From NCBI GenBank assembly GCA_949358305.1, contig OX442314.1:59901369-59965368 (forward strand): DNA of 64,000 nucleotides. The letters are read 5' to 3'. Position numbers and translations under genes: made by a program. The DNA comes from Strigamia acuminata (Eukaryota > Arthropoda > Chilopoda > Geophilomorpha > Linotaeniidae). The notes under the pieces were generated by a model that was not told where the DNA came from, ran no database searches, and saw only the letters and a list, made by a program, of their open reading frames with translations. Positions 30,551 to 42,583 of this stretch are shown piece by piece. Each line of letters opens with the position of its first letter. Within the stretch, counting starts at the first letter, position 1.

Positions 30551-32035
30551 ACTAAAAATGGAGGATGGGAAAGTTTAATCAAACGATACACAATTGCTGG
30601 GACAATTGAACATGCAAAAACAATGGTTTTGGTTCAATTATGTTATGAATAATCTCATTGTCAATTTTTGTTTTTCTCTATTTACGACTTTTAACTATGT
30701 GATTGAAATGCACCACTTTTCAACGTTGTCGTTACGTTTTTGAGGTGTTTGGATATCGTTTCTGCAACTAAAGAACCTGGTATCGAGCATCTCGAGCAGC
30801 CACACAGCTTCCATGCCAGTTCTCCCATGCTTGCCCGCACTTCGCTGCTACCTGGATCAAGTTTTTAGACTCATGGCAAATGAACGTTCATGAGCCAAGT
30901 TCTCCGTGTTAGCAACCTGGTTCTGCAACTAAACGTTCAACACATGCAAAAGTTGGTGTTACTCAAGGCTCAGTTCACCTCAACTCCTCGCCTGGCCCAT
31001 AATGAAGCCAGTTATTGCAACGTGGCAATTGGATTATGCCCGCTTTGGTTGTAGTGTAACCGCCCATTCCCCTTGGGATTTTGGTTTGCTGGTGACCACC
31101 AGCGCACCTCGTCCTCGAATCAGGGTCAAAATGCTGCAGACTGTTCCATTACTTCTAATCGGGCTGCACACCAAGAAATAGAAAATAATAGTAAGATTTG
31201 GAGTCATGTTCCCTTCCCAACCACTCAGTTTTTAGGCTAAGCTAGAGAGAAACAGGAAACCGTTAGAAAGTGTGGCCAATGTAAGTCTCTGCTTGCCATT
31301 ATCCAGGCAAGCTGGACATGCACAGCCACAGAGTTTGTCAAGTTAGGGTCCAATGGTCAGCGATTTGGTGGCCGTTTCGCCTGCTGACCTCGTCACAACC
31401 ATGACCAAAGAAAATAACCCCCTCTTTTGAATGAAAAAGAATTTTTTAAACAATACTGTGTATAACACAATCACTGCATGAAAAAATTATTCGCGAGAGA
31501 GTTTAACAATCCTGGACGGGCCCACAATTGTGAGTGTTTGGACAGACGCCACTTGGTCGGGGTAGAGCCACGGGACGCTGCACACAACACACACGATAAG
31601 ATTCACTCCGAAATACACAAGAGACACAAGTTTAGTTTAAGGTAAGCTTTATTATGTCTAGGGGTATGATGTGGTGTCTCCCAGTGCATTTCCCAATGCG
31701 ATGGCTGAGTTCAGCCATTCCTAACCGGACCGCGTGGCACAGCCGCCAATGGCCGCCATGACAAGCGTGGTCGGTATTCGGTTCGGCCACTGCTTGGCCA
31801 CCCAAGGGTGGCCGCATCCCTGTCACACACTGCCCAAAGGCCACTTAGGTCATCCCTCCCTCGCAGAGGGGTATAACCTAGTGAGGGGTAGGAGAAAGCT
31901 GAGTGGTGTGGGGAGTAGAGGAGAGTGAGAGGTGATGAGAAGTTCTTGTGAAGTCTGTGAGAACAGTCATACCTTGCGCTGTCGGATCCACGGCAGCCTC
32001 CATGAGCATGAGTGGTCGCATTCGGATAAGTTTAG
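30551..32035. other. No gene recognised
   Basis: Mixed sequence with a locally GC-rich block at 30720-31400 and another at 31630-31990. Short ORFs in both directions lack any family signature. A TTTATT word at about 31648 in a context like the LTR-like repeats elsewhere hints at an old solo LTR, but no ends were found. Confidence 0.3.
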
Positions 32036-32777
32036 TTTAGCGATGCCCATTTTAGTAAAAACAAGCAAATTTCTAATGTTTTAGCGACGCTCGACATGTT
32101 GATAGAAATAATTTTTGGCTTATTTCGGGCACGTTGTAGCGATGGCATACTTTAGTGATCCCACGTTTTAGCGAGAAAACGTTTTAGCTACCTAATGGAG
32201 TATCTCGTACTCCACTTCTGTTCATGTTAATTTATGACGCTGCCGATTGCAGCGCCACCTATGTTGTTTTCTCCATTAAAGGCACTTATGCAAATAAGCC
32301 AACCCAAGATGGTCGTGTCTGTAGTCCGTTCATTTCCAATCCAGCACCATTGATCCGAATCCATCTAACAAACACCTCACCTAACAAATGCCTGTTCCTG
32401 TTACGTTTTAGCATAGTAAAGGTCGAAAAAGCTGTTTAGGCTTTGTGCGTTTACTGGAATGGCAGCTCAGGCACTTTTCTTTTTTAATTTCTCGCACCCA
32501 AGGGTTTATGAAGTAATTTTTTCATGTATAGATATTGTTTGCATGCTTTGTTCGACGTTACCTATGAGGAAAGTCTTCTAGCATGGCTGTGTGGTACTGT
32601 GGTTGTCATTAAGCATTGGACAGCCATTAGCAATACTCATGTATTATCGTGATTACTACATAAACCATTACGATCAACCAAGTGTTTGATGTGATAATTC
32701 TAGTTGAATTCATAAACTGGATTGCAACAGTTAGGTATTTATATGTATATCATTTATATGTATATCAATCATTTATT

Positions 32778-34401
32778 CCCTTATAAAAAAGGTTTGCAGG
32801 ACCCTGCATGAATTGGCTTTGCCAAGAGGATCCTGCATGAATTTTCTGTAGGATTGAACCTGCAGGAATAAGAATGCAAGAATTCTTGCAAGATTCCTGC
32901 AAAGAATTATTTTCAGTATTACGCTAAGTTATATGCAATGTGACTGCTGCAAGACACTTGCAAGAGTCTTGCAGCAGCGACATTGCACATAACTTAGCTG
33001 AAATACGGAAATAATTCCTTGCAAGATTCCTGCAAAGAATTATTTTCAGTATTCCGCTAAGTTATATGCAATGTGATTGCTGCAAGACACCTGCAAGAGT
33101 CTTGCAGCAGCGACATTGCACATAACTTAGCTGAAATACGGAAATAATTCCCTGCAAGATTCCTGCAAAGAATTATTTTCAGTATTCCGCTAAGTTATAT
33201 GCAATGTGACTGCTGCAAGACACCTGCAAGAGTCTTGCAGCAGCGACATTGCACATAACTTAGCTGAAATACGGAAATAATTCCCTGCAAGATTCCTGCA
33301 AAGAATTATTTTCAGTATTCCGCTAAGTTATATGCAATGTGACTGCTGCAAGACACCTGAAAGAGTCTTGCAGCAGCCTCATTGCACATAACTTAGCGGA
33401 ATACGGAAATAATTTCCTGCAAGATTCCTGCAAAGAATTATTTTCAGTATTACGCTAAGTTATATGCAATGTGACTGCTGCAAGACACCTGCAAGAGTCT
33501 TGCAGCAGTCACATTGCACATAACTTAGCGGAATACGGAAATAATTTCCTGCAAGATTCCTGCAATAAAAAACGGTAAAATCTACCGATAGATGGCGTGT
33601 TTTTAAAAATGGCTGCCGATGCTACCAATGGCTGGTGTGTGGCTGTTTTAAAAATTATAGTAACTGAATGGCCTTTGCTTTTTGCCTATTATGCTTGAAG
33701 AATTAAGTCAAATATGTCATTGAAAGCAACTTAAATTGAAAAGTTGCTAAAGATTCTTTCATTTTCCATTTTAATTTTGCAATTTAAACAATTACGCACC
33801 AGGGTAATTGACGTGTGTTTAGATATCCACCTCCATATGAAATTTTAACAAATTTTCAACCAAGGCATTGAATTCTTTCTGCCTCCTCCAATGTTAATGA
33901 ATGCATTAAAATGCATTTCATTGTGACTTTGGATGAAAATTGAATATATTGTGATGTGATGTCATCACAATTATTCAAAATGGTGTTTGGTTTGATTGGG
34001 GTTTCATTTTTTTGACAAAATTGTATTTTTATTGTTTTACATTCTGTTTGTTTTACGCGTGCTGGGTGAACAACTGCTAAAATTTTCATAATAAAAATAA
34101 TTGTAGTAAATTCATGCAAAACACACTGCATGATTTTCTGCAATTATCTGCAGGGTGATCATGCAGGACCAATCCTGCATGATCATCTTTCAACGAATGG
34201 CACCAAATTCATGCAAAACACCCTGCATGATTTTCTGCAATTATCTGCAGGGTGATCATGCAGGACCAATCCTGCAGGATCACTTCTGCAGGAGTATTCT
34301 GCAGAGTATGGCACCAAATACCTGCAAAGAAGCCTGCAGGACTTTCTGCCTAGTAAATCCTGCACGTCTTGCAGTGCCCTGCAAGAACATTTTTATAAGG
34401 G
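32778..34401. mobile_element. TIR element rich in CTGCAAG palindromes
   Basis: A 1.6-kb segment whose ends are inverted: CCCTTATAAAAA at 32778, and its complement ending at 34401, each followed inwards by TTGCAGG-type sequence. The left arm contains five tandem hairpin units (32904-33565). The right arm contains two direct copies of a block with CTGCAATTATCTGCAGGGTG (about 34080-34300), then more CTGCA words. The ORF over the right arm is compositional. No transposase is visible. The target duplication is unclear, so the superfamily cannot be named. It would lie in the large central intron of the IR gene. Confidence 0.55.
32904..33565. repeat. Five tandem 133-bp hairpin units
   Basis: Units begin with GAATTATTTTCAGTATT at 32904, 33037, 33170, 33303 and 33435. 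Each unit is itself an inverted repeat: TTTTCAGTATT...GCTAAGTTATATGCAATGTGA...CTGCTGCAAGAC is followed, after a loop of about 10 bases, by its near-complement. Each could fold as a long cruciform or RNA hairpin. The copies are nearly identical. Confidence 0.85.
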
Positions 34402-34604
34402 TTGTGATTCTTTATTACGACATAAGTATACTGTATAAATATTACATATTATAAGTATTTTTTGATGACATATTTATAATAATTCTGTCATTTTAGCAAT
34501 TGTACACTTTAGTGATCGGATCATTATAGCGATTTACACGGTGTTAAAATAATCCAGTCACTAAAATGGACGTTCGCTAAAATGTCGTCGCTTACAGTAT
34601 ATTT

Positions 34605-35406
34605 AATCTCTAAAGTGAACCAGATTCGTATGGTGAAATATTAATGCTAACCTCCCTGTGTGTGACGGGTTGGTTGCTGATGTGGCGTGCCGAAGCGGCA
34701 CTGCCAGCATGTGGCTAGACGAAAGACTCTGACCTCTAGTCAAACGGATTAGAAGCCAACCACCCAACAAGCTGGAGTCCTTGTCTTATCTTTTATGCGA
34801 GCATATGTCCTACCTCAGGGTAACTGATCTCCTAGCTACCCTAGATAAGACCATGCCAACATAATATGATTCAAAATTGAAAAAATATCGACTCTCAATA
34901 TCGAATTCGGACGCCGGACGCCTGACGTTTTGGCGGAAAGGGGGAATCAGACGCCTGACACCTTACAGATAGTCCGGAATAGTCAGGAGACTGATGCCTG
35001 ACACCTGACGTTTAGTGCATCCTGACCTATCCACATATTGCTACTTCTCACTTTAGAACATACAGCACAATTCTCCCAAATTCATTCTTGATCTTACTGA
35101 TTTAATTTTTTCCTGTTATTTGACAATAAGGCTTTAAAAAAAATTTGAATACATGAGTTGTGGCGATTGACACTATCCATTGTACCCCAAACATCATATT
35201 GAAATTTTTGTATAATTTTACCCCAAATAGTAATATGGTAGTAACTTATGTAAAAAACTTACTGCAAATGTTTGATTTGGAAAAAAATCTCATATAAAAT
35301 TACGTCAATCAGTAATGGACGTCGAGCCCAATCTAACTAATTAAAAGAAATGTAGGTTAAATACATTTATTCTACTGTTTTTGAAGAAAAAGTAAACTAT
35401 AGTTAC
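34605..35406. other. Repeat R3 and short GACGCCTGAC cluster
   Basis: Contains repeat R3 (separate entry), and at 34905-35020 a cluster of GACGCC/CTGAC words (CGCCTGACACC, GATGCCTGACACCTGACG) in an otherwise AT-rich stretch. No gene seen. Confidence 0.35.
34650..34865 (+). repeat. Dispersed repeat family R3, copy 1
   Basis: Matches the reverse complement of 44690-44880: CCCTGTGTGTGACGGG, then a GCGTGCC...CACTGCCA block, AGACTCTGACC(T/C)CTAG, and CCGGAGT/TGGAGT...CTTGTCT. Old, diverged copies, with no coding capacity. It could be a SINE or MITE; no ends were fixed. Confidence 0.6.
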
Positions 35407-36357
35407 CTTCCTAGTATAGCAGCACACTCTAAAATCAGGCTTCTGCAAAGTAAAGAGTTCTTTCCATATTCTTCCAAATTGGCATGTCTTTGCTGATCCA
35501 CAGTTTACGCTTAATTTTGTTTTGGTATAAAGATTGTGTTGTTTATTATAGATTTTTGTGTATGTCCATGAAAACAGTTCAAAATTCTGTAATTTATACT
35601 TTGTAATTAGTATTGTTATCATTCATGTATTATACGTATTCTGATCTTAATCTGTTGAGAAAAGATGAGTGCATAGAAACTATTTTGCCTGAATAAAATG
35701 AGATCTTGTAAATAGTAATCAAGCTCAGATCCGTTCAGTATGGTTGCATCAGGAGTGATAAATAAAAGTAGTCTGTTTTCAATATTCAGTTCGGCTAGAT
35801 CAAGCTGAAAGTATTTTGTTTGAAAAATAAAATTTTCTTCAAAATAACCAAATGTTATTCTTACTTTTTTTATTTTATCGGTAATATACAGTAAGGTTGA
35901 CATGTATTCCACTGTCATCACAATTAGTTGGTAAGGAGTAAAATTAAAAGTATCTGGCATAACTTTCCAGTATTCTACTTGTAGTTCAATTTTCCCTATC
36001 ATATCATTATGAATCAATTGTAAAACACAGTTGAAGCCTGACGTTTGTAAAGATAAAAATATACAAAGCATCAGAAATAAAATTATCAGTTACCGTAATC
36101 CTTTACTGTGTAAATGAATAATATTCTCGTGGCATTTAAGGTGTTTATGGTGTTCAATATTCGCAACGCATGTTTTTCAGCACAAGGATTGACAAATAAC
36201 TGTTTTCGGGAATGGTTTTTTCTATTTTAAGAAACAGAATTATTACAAAATTTTCTATTGCATATTGGCTACTCTTACTTATTGTTGAATCAGCAGAATT
36301 TTCAGTCAACACCACCATCGTTAAAACAAAGACAACTACATGTCCAATCGACACCAT
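35407..36357 (-). CDS. Ionotropic receptor gene, 5' exons
   Basis: Probable first exons of the IR gene read leftwards. Exon 1 (36357-36168) starts with ATG and encodes a signal peptide (MVSIGHVVVFVLTMVV, then a polar region). Exon 2 starts at 36037 after an AG and joins exon 1 in phase 1; it runs to about 35626 and encodes the N-terminal domain (LQLIHNDM...). A further open exon, 35586-35407, has good acceptor and donor sites (GTAACT) and is 60 codons long, but the exon 2 to exon 3 junction does not fit any GT donor I could find. The rest of the gene would be at 30.5-26.8 kb. Exon 2 to 3 may therefore be misread, or the gene may carry a break. Confidence 0.5.
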
Positions 36358-37053
36358 AGTTATAATTGCAACACGCGTTGCAATTGATTACGGTATGCTA
36401 AATTTATAACAATTAAATCTAAAAATTTAAATAAGCAAATTGAATTCTTTCAAATTCAGTTGGTTCAGTTTAATCATGACCTAAACTTCACGTCATTAAA
36501 GAAACTAAATAAAGTGATTAAAGCCATATCATCAGACTTCCTAAATTGCATGCCGCTACTTTCTCCAGACAGTGGGTTTTCTTACCTTTAGACAATGACG
36601 ACTTAGGGGTGAGAGGTACTCTTAACCTTGACACATACACGAAAACACGAATCACTGGCTAGGTAGACGTAAAGACGCCAGGGAGGTGCTGCAACAAATT
36701 AACGATTAAAATTTCATAGCTTTTAGATTGAAAATTACTTTGGATTCAATTCGCGTGCAGAGTTCCAATTACAGATGTCGTCGTTGGTTATTATTTTTCT
36801 TTGAATTATTTAATTTTCCAATAATGTGTACAACGAATACAGCGACCAAAACTCTCCAGTTTTCAATGTTTTAGTTTTTTTTTAAGTAACAGCAAAAGTT
36901 GGAAAAAGTTTGGCACATGAAGTGTTAAAAGATGTGATCACATGAAACCAAATGGAGTGAAAATTGTAGTGTAATGGCAGTGCAATGTGTTCGATGTTTA
37001 GAGTGATTTGACATTGGTTCTGTTACAGTAAAGATCGCTTAGTATTGATCTGT
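36358..37053. other. Possible IR promoter region; no gene
   Basis: Upstream of the IR start codon; AT-rich. No core promoter element was fixed. Confidence 0.3.
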
Positions 37054-37272
37054 TTGGAGTGGCGGTCGGTAGCCTATTCCCAAGGGGGGATCATGGAGCG
37101 TTTGGACACCAATCACGGTTAAGAACAACACAGAGAACACACAGTGTGGATTGATTATATCTTTATTGCGGTTGACTAGAGGTTGCATGTTCACCATATT
37201 ATCACCCATTCCAACCACTGACAACGTGACTGAAGACCACGTGAGCAGCGTGGTCCAATTACATTGCCTGCT
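37054..37272 (+). repeat. Dispersed repeat family R2, copy 2
   Basis: Second copy of the family at 28729-28963, same orientation, diverged by substitutions and small indels. Confidence 0.6.
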
Positions 37273-37289
37273 GTGTATTGGGGGTCACC

Positions 37290-38563
37290 TCAAGCCTCTG
37301 CGGACTTGAGAGTAATCTTGTGAGCCCGGGGCTGGAGATTGACCTGGGTCTCCTCTCGTGGTCCTGCCACAGATAGACCCTCTGCTAAATCCTCTGTTCC
37401 CATTAGCTGCAATGGAAATGCAGCTCCGACAGTATGCCGTTGGAACTGCCAAAGATCAACTTCATGATGTTGCAAGTGCCAACTGGTGGCAGTTGGTCAC
37501 AAACACTTATACATCTTTAAAATTTCTTCAATTTGTTTATAAAATTGACAAATGCCATTGTTTTTAAGAGAAGTGTATTGTGTTTGAAGTTTATACTGTG
37601 ACCCTTTGCTCACAATTGAATACGATCAGAGTTGTTAACATGCATCATCATTGTATCATGGGTCGGTTGCTTTTGGCAACAAACCGTATATAAAGAGTTA
37701 CCTGTTAGTTTTCCTTTGACGCACAATTTGCACACGGCCATCTCACTCTGGTTTTGTTCGAGTCCCCGCACTAGGTTATTGTTTCTCATCGTCCTCATCG
37801 TACAACGCCCCAGTTAGCCAAGTCGTTGGTGCCATATGTACACTTGATGGGGTCCAAAATTATTCCATAAGATATTAAAGATATTTTTCTGACCTGCGTG
37901 TGACTATAACTTGTGCTGGTTGTTCGTTGATTGGTAATGACCGGATTAGTGCGAATATACTTGAGTTGACCCAATTGTACCTGTTCTTCATTGCCGTACT
38001 TGATGCCAAGAAACAGGTGTACCGTTTGCGCCCGGTATCTTGATGCTAAATTCGTATTGTGCATCCCATTCTGCTCAGATGATTTTCTAATTCCAGTTGT
38101 TATTTAGCAGTATTAAGCCTAATATTTGGTCTAATAATGCTAAAATAAAGTAAGTAAACAACAATATACTCATTATTAAAAGTAATTTGCAGCGTAGTAC
38201 CAAAATATTTTTATTTATTTACCACAGGTAACATGGATGACAAGGGACTTATTTTTTTTGATTGCAAAGAAATTTATTGCAGATTAGTCTGAATAGATAC
38301 CAACGCAAATTTGAATAGATTTTGCATTTTTGGTTGAATGTTTGCCCATCGACAATTTTTAATGTAAATATCGTGTAGATAAATGTCGATAAGATGTTAT
38401 TACCACATCTACACGATAGCTGAAAGGTTTTTCTTTTGAAATTTTCAAACTTGATCCTACATCCCCATAATAATCCTCAACTTGTGTTCGATGACGATTT
38501 ACCAGGCGAGAAAGTCTCTCTAAAGTTACGAGTGGAAACAACAGACTTATTCGTATTCTATTT
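37290..38563 (-). CDS. Possible unidentified spliced gene
   Basis: Three minus-strand segments have protein-like composition. About 38563-38395 ends at a strong donor (GATGTG then GTAATAAC). About 38110-37884 has an acceptor-like region on its right and a donor GTCAGA on its left (YSHTQ then GTCAG). 37475-37290 ends at a TGA stop. Exon phases between the first two agree only with a weak acceptor (GAGCAG). No domain is recognised. They could be exons of one host gene or unrelated chance frames. Confidence 0.22.
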
Positions 38564-39584
38564 TCTATTTTCTGTTATTTTGTCATGATTTGTTTTTCTG
38601 GTGGTCGTACCTTCGTCACGCAGTTTTGATGATTTTATTTACTTCCATTTGTTTTACACAAAAATTGCCAGTGACATGAATTCAGTATTGTAAGACCACA
38701 TGCTCGAATGCATGTGGCATTTACAAAATTCTCGTGGAAAAGAATTTCACGTTTTTTTTTCCACATAAATAGCCAGGGACAAGATTTAATATTGTTAGAC
38801 CACATCTATGAATACTTGTGGCAATTACAAAATTCTGATGGAAAACAAACTATCTCATTGGCAAAATCCCACTTTAAAAGGATTTGCAAAATTTATTGTT
38901 GCATTAGTTTATCTCACTACGAATTTTGATTTTAATAATTTTTATTTTGGTCCAATTTTTGCACGTCTAATTTTAATACAGGTTACCCTAGCTTAACGCT
39001 GACATTTCGTTCCAGAAAGAAAAGTTTTAGTGAAATTACTGGCTGAGCAAACTACATATAATTCAAGTATGTTTGTGGGTTGGAGTCCTGTAACTTTACT
39101 AGTAACATTAGGGTTAGCCACGGCGGTGTCTGGAATAAACTTACACCATCAAGGTGTAAATGAGCACTTAGTTTTATCTCGGCATGAGCATCAGGTACTT
39201 GTTGAGTTCTGTTTTTGTTGTGGCTTAAACAAGCTTTTAAAGCAGAGACAAAAAAATAAATACAGTAAATGTATTTTAACCAGCGTAATAAGAATATGTG
39301 GTGCTAAATTATGATAAATTCAACTGGATTTTATTTTTAATCTCTTCTAGCAGTGAAAAATAAACAGATTAAAAATTAGTTTTTAATTATTTCCTGGTCT
39401 AGGTCAATCGATACCTATACTGCCATGTTTTCTTTGTTGCTGCTGCTTTCTCCAACATTTTTTTCTGGTTTTTCGGGAAATGATTATAAGTTGTTGTTAT
39501 CATCTTATTTTTGCAACCAGTTGCTTGTCGGTTTGCTGTGATTGTTGATTTTTTTCCTGGTCTTTGACTTTATCCCAAACTGCA
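38564..39584. other. No gene recognised
   Basis: AT-rich; two partly similar stretches, 38690-38740 and 38795-38850 (both with GCATGTGGCATTTACAAAATTC-like text), suggest a local duplication. Last bases 39585-39589 (TTTTT) are the copia target duplication. Confidence 0.35.
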
Positions 39585-39589
39585 TTTTT

Positions 39590-39786
39590 TGTTATGAATC
39601 CAAAGATAAATCAATGTAGTTTAATACAAAATCAATGCGTCCTCACAGTTGTACATTGAGCAGATGAGTGAATACAAAGACAGGATGTTTGCTCCAAATA
39701 TGGTAGGAGCATCCCCACAGGATACAGGATAAAAAACTTACTGATAACGACATCAAGTGGTGATTTTCCACAAAATAATCTCAACA
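39590..39786 (-). repeat. 3' LTR of the copia element
   Basis: 197 bp, TG...CA on the minus strand; flanked on its outer side by TTTTT. Confidence 0.8.
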
Positions 39787-39893
39787 AATTCCCCCAAAAT
39801 CAACAATTCGATTTCGTCACTAATAAAGAACACTTCTCAAAAAACACTATTATACAAAAATAATCAAAATGAACACTGCACACAATAATGTTA

Positions 39894-42408
39894 TTATTCC
39901 CCCACAGTCTTTAGTCCTAATGCTTCTAGTATCCCGTTCAGTGCAGGTCCGGCCAAGGGCTTCGTCAAAAAGTCTGCTAACATGTCTTTGCTTGCGACAT
40001 GTTCCACGACAATGTTCCCATCCTCGATCTCTTGTTTGATGAAATGCACTTTGCGATTTAGATGTTTGGTCCTCGTCTTCTGCGCACCGCCTCGCAACAG
40101 TTTTACCGCGTTTAAACTGTCACAGTGCATCGTTGTGGTATTTCCGTCGTCGATTTCTCCATTTAATCCAATTGCGAGTTGCTTCAACCAAATTAATTCT
40201 CGCACTCCTTCGGTCAGCGCCAAGAGCTCACTCTTTGTACTCGACATTGCGAAAATCGCCTGTTTCTGGCATTTCCAGTTAATAATCGAACTTCCGTCAA
40301 GTGTGATGAATCCGGAGAACGATCGTGCGTTCGATGTCCGGTCTTAACTCGCGTCCGAGTAGCCGTGGATGTGGCTCTCTTCTCCTCCGTAACTGAGCTT
40401 GTAGTTCGTCGTCCCCTTCAGGTATCTCAGCACACGCTTCAATGCTGTAAAATGGATCTTTCGTGGGTCCTTGTTATATTGGGATAACAGGCTCATCGGG
40501 AAACTCAGATCTGGCCTCGTGTGTGTGGCAAGGTACATCATCTTGCCCAGCAGTTCCTGGTACTGAGTCGCGTCCACTTTCTCGCTTTCTTCAAATTCAT
40601 CCAAGTTTTGATTGGGGTTCACCGGAGTTATCGCGGCGTTGCATTCCTCCAATCCCTCGCTCTCCACCAGTCGCTTGATGTATCCACCTTGGTGGATGTT
40701 GATTCTTCCATTTTTATACTCGACTTGGATTCCCAGGATGTATTCCAGTCTGCCTATGCTCACGAACTCAATTTCTTCCTTCATTTTCGACATTAATTCC
40801 GTCTCAAATTCGTCTGTGGATGCCAAAGATAAGTCATCGTCCACGTACACGCCTAGGAACATAAAGTTGCCGTCAACAAAAATCACATAAAGGCACGGGT
40901 CCTCTGGAGATGGTTTAAATCCAATTTTCTTCAATGTCTTATCCAACATTTCAAACCAACATCTCCCTGCCTGTTTTAATCCATAGATGCTTTTAATTAA
41001 TTGGCATACATGTCCTTTTCCTCCTTCAATGTATCCTTCTGGCTGTATCATAAATATCATCTCTTTCAGCTTGCCGTGAAGATATGCGGCTTTGACATCA
41101 TGTTGTTTTAATGGTCGGTTAATTTTTGCTGCCACGTTGATCAGCATTCTCAGAGTCTCTATTCGGATGACCGGGGCGAAGGTGAGCTCGTAGTCGTCCC
41201 CGAATTTCTGTGAGTATCCAGTGGCTACCAATCTTGCTCGGAATCTTTCCGGTTCCCCCTCGGAATTTAACTTCACTTTATAAACCCACTTGGATTTTAC
41301 CGCCTTTTTTCCTTTTGGCAATTTTCCAATTTTCCACACTCCATGTTTCTTCATCGAGCTCATCTCGTCATCCATCGCGGCCTTCCAGTCTGTCGCGTGA
41401 TGGGAGTTTGTTGCTTCGTGGAAATTTTTCGGCGTTAAGATTTCTTCTACTAGTAATGCCATTTGTTTCGCCTTAATTCTCTCTGATCTTCGCGCTCCCT
41501 GGTCAACCAGTCTCTTCTCGTGTTCTTCTCTTTGCACTTTATCGGCGACCAACTTCATTTCCCTGGTCACCCCTGCTGGTCGTCCCCTCTGTGGTGGTTT
41601 GTCACGTTCGACCTCAGTGTCGTTTTCTTCCGTGTTATCTTCCGGTTCATTGGCTTCATTTTCCTCCTCATTTATCTCGTTTTGCTTTTCATCCTCGGCA
41701 TCGTCTGATTCGTCTTCGTTTTCTTCGCAGTTCAGATCGATTTTGACTGTCTCAATCTCATCATCGTCTTTGATTTCTCCATTCAGCAAATCTGCGCCAA
41801 TTTTGCTCTCGTCAAATTTTACGTCGATTTCTTCGCTTATCGAGTCGTTTTCCGGATGATAAATTCGGTACGCCTTCCTTGTATTCGAGTATCCAATGAA
41901 TACTACTTTTTCTGCTTTGGGATCCAATTTCTTTCGTTTATGGTCCTTGATTAGCACATATGCTATACATCCAAATCTTCTCAAATATTTTAGATTTGGC
42001 TTCCTCCCAAACCATATCTCAAATGGCGTGCGTCCGTGAATTGATGCACCGGTTGCGGATGTGCGCCACTGTCGATGCACACTCCGCCCAAAACGTCTTT
42101 GGCAGTTTGCAATCTTTTAAAATTGCTCTCAACATCTCAAGTATTGTCCGGTTCGCGCGTTCCGCGACGCCATTGCTAGCCGGGTTGAATGCTGTGGTCA
42201 GCTGATGTTCAATGCCCCTTTTTGTCGTCCATTCTTTCATACTCTTGGACAAGAACTCACCGCCATTGTCGCTTCGTAGTTTTTTCAGTTTTTTGTCAGT
42301 CTGTCTCTCCATGCACGTGATTAGTTCTGTTAACTTCTCTTTTGCGTCGCTTTTTGCATTTAACGTCTTAATCATTAGCATCCTACTCCAATTGTCCACT
42401 ACAGTCAT
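39894..42408 (-). pseudogene. pol: Copia pol remnant: integrase, RT, RNase H
   Basis: Read leftwards. 42408-42019 holds the integrase core (LRSDNGGEF; GVAERANRTI). After a frame change near 42030-42060, the frame 42080-40344 continues with GRTPFEIWFGRKP, an acidic region, and a copia-type reverse transcriptase (IYGLKQAGRCW; VYVDDDL). An in-frame TAA at 40344-40346 replaces the Trp of the YSDADW-like RNase H block. The same frame then continues with the rest of RNase H to 39894 (MSSTKSE; DMLADFLTKPL). The frameshift, stop and missing 5' half show that the copy cannot encode its own enzymes. Confidence 0.85.
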
Positions 42409-42416
42409 TATATAGT

Positions 42417-42578
42417 TACAAAATCAATGCGTCCTCACAGTTGTACATTGAGCAGATGAGTGAATACAAAGTCAGGATGTTTGCTCCAAATATGGTAGGA
42501 GCATCCCCACAGGATACAGGATAAAAAACTTACTGATAACGACATCAAGTGGTGATTTTCCACAAAATAATCTCAACA
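42417..42578 (-). repeat. Truncated 5' LTR of the copia element
   Basis: 162 bp matching 39625-39786 with one noticed substitution; its last 35 bp are deleted. Confidence 0.8.
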
Positions 42579-42583
42579 TTTTT

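Larger units (their letters stand above)
32036..34583. mobile_element. Possible outer TIR element around the 32778 element
   Basis: A word close to GCGATGCCCATTTTAGTAA at about 32040-32058 recurs inverted at about 34558-34582 (CACTAAAATGGACGTTCGC), and both flanks are rich in TTTAGCGA and its complement. This would fit the arms of a larger element whose middle was invaded by the TIR element at 32778-34401. No target duplication was established and no transposase is visible. Confidence 0.3.
39590..42578 (-). mobile_element. Copia element with internal deletion
   Basis: A minus-strand Ty1/copia element of 2989 bp. The 3' LTR is 39590-39786 (197 bp, TGTTGAGA...ATAACA on the minus strand), preceded by a G-rich tract at about 39787-39796. 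The 5' LTR copy, 42417-42578, stops after 162 bp and runs straight into integrase coding sequence, so the end of the 5' LTR, the primer site, gag, protease and the start of integrase were lost in one deletion. A 5-bp TTTTT duplication flanks it (39585-39589, 42579-42583). The shared 162 bp differ at one noticed base, so it is young. Confidence 0.85.

Noticed and set aside
31632-31928. Overlapping ORFs on both strands in a GC-rich block
   Set aside because: Both strands open, biased composition, no family resemblance.
32778-34401. CCCTTATAAAAA ends as a piggyBac element
   Set aside because: The flanks are not TTAA and no transposase of that type is present; only the CCC start is reminiscent.
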